Origin: Lachnospiraceae bacterium UBA7589
GTDB lineage: Bacteria > Bacillota > Clostridia > Lachnospirales > Lachnospiraceae
Assembly (NCBI GenBank): GCA_002476495.1
Contig: DLKL01000039.1
Span: 1 to 34,149, forward strand
Length of the DNA: 34,149 nt
Direction: 5' to 3'
The notes under the pieces were generated by a model that was not told the DNA's origin, made no database searches, and was given only the letters and a program-made list of their open reading frames with translations. Each line of letters begins with the position of its first letter. Within the stretch, counting starts at the first letter, position 1. The position numbers and the translations under genes are program-made. Shown here piece by piece: positions 33,970 to 34,149 of this stretch.

Positions 33970-34149
33970 TACACATTTTCCCTGCCTTAACTCCTGACAG
34001 AATGCTGTAGGATATATTATATCCTCCGCATATCCCATCTATATCTGTAACTTCCCCGACAATATACAAATCCTTGACCAGCTTTGACATAAATGTCCCA
34101 GGATTAATTTCACTAAGGCTTACTCCACCTGACGTAACCTGGGCACTTT
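33956..34149 (-). CDS. BaiN/YhiN-family flavoprotein, C-terminal fragment cut by the window end
   Basis: The minus strand from 34147 to the stop at 33956 reads open for 63 residues. The fragment holds AQVTSGGVSLSEINP, LYIVGEVTDIDGICGGYN and SGVKAGK. This is the conserved C-terminus of the NAD(P)/FAD-dependent oxidoreductase family that includes BaiN and YhiN (HI0933-like). The real gene continues beyond the window. It is a second flavoprotein, of a different family, just upstream of the COG2509 gene, and the two overlap by 14 bp. The substrate is not readable. Confidence 0.88.
   Translation of the reverse strand, partial: SAQVTSGGVSLSEINPGTFMSKLVKDLYIVGEVTDIDGICGGYNISYSILSGVKAGKMCNDKN

Noticed and set aside
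1..34149. CRISPR array, toxin-antitoxin pair, phage genes, insertion sequences, rRNA or tRNA genes
   Set aside because: No regularly spaced repeats, transposase or phage motifs, or cloverleaf-type sequences were recognised. The only recombinase is the solitary one at 26528.

Overview
The window is AT-rich, densely coding bacterial DNA with no tRNA, rRNA, CRISPR array or insertion sequence that I can see. Gene content and order (LysM/YneA-like SOS protein, miaB, mutSL, miaA, YnbB-like PLP enzyme, DUF4321, radC, mreCD, a very large PBP2, minCD, rodA, mgsA, dacA, yggS, sepF, divIVA, aroB, lspA, rluD) point to a low-GC Firmicute of class Clostridia, most likely Lachnospiraceae. The species cannot be named from the sequence alone.

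Layout. (1) 1-450: an SOS promoter with three LexA boxes drives a small LysM membrane protein of the YneA division-inhibitor type. A strong intrinsic terminator follows at 531-576. (2) 649-26382: from a promoter in front of miaB, an almost gapless + strand run begins with tRNA modification and mismatch repair (miaB, a SulP transporter, mutS, mutL, miaA). A PLP lyase-like gene, a small membrane protein and radC come next. The cell-wall elongation and division-site genes follow (mreC, mreD, mrdA, minC, minD, rodA, then mgsA and dacA). A division/septum block comes after them (HlyD-like adaptor, yggS, sepF, divIVA), and aroB, lspA and rluD close the run. (3) 26452-27618: a tyrosine recombinase with its own promoter and a bidirectional terminator. 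(4) 27628-34149, all minus strand: a cytidylate-kinase-like protein and a patatin phospholipase, then a proline/folate group (proA, 5-FCL, DUF896, proB) preceded by two FAD enzymes. The first of those is cut by the window end and is not a complete ORF.

How it fits together. The centre of the window is a growth-and-division cluster: MreC/MreD/PBP2/RodA build side wall, MinC/MinD block misplaced Z-rings, SepF tethers FtsZ to the membrane, DivIVA marks curved membrane, DacA trims peptidoglycan and LspA matures lipoproteins. Two expected members are missing from it: mreB (radC overlaps mreC directly) and minE (minD overlaps rodA directly). MinC is short at its C-terminus, and the methylglyoxal synthase has substitutions and a deletion in its active site. 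I did not find an obviously new multi-gene defence or mobile system. The best leads are the unusual Min/Mre composition, the altered MgsA, the HlyD-like adaptor inside the division cluster, and the triple-LexA SOS promoter.
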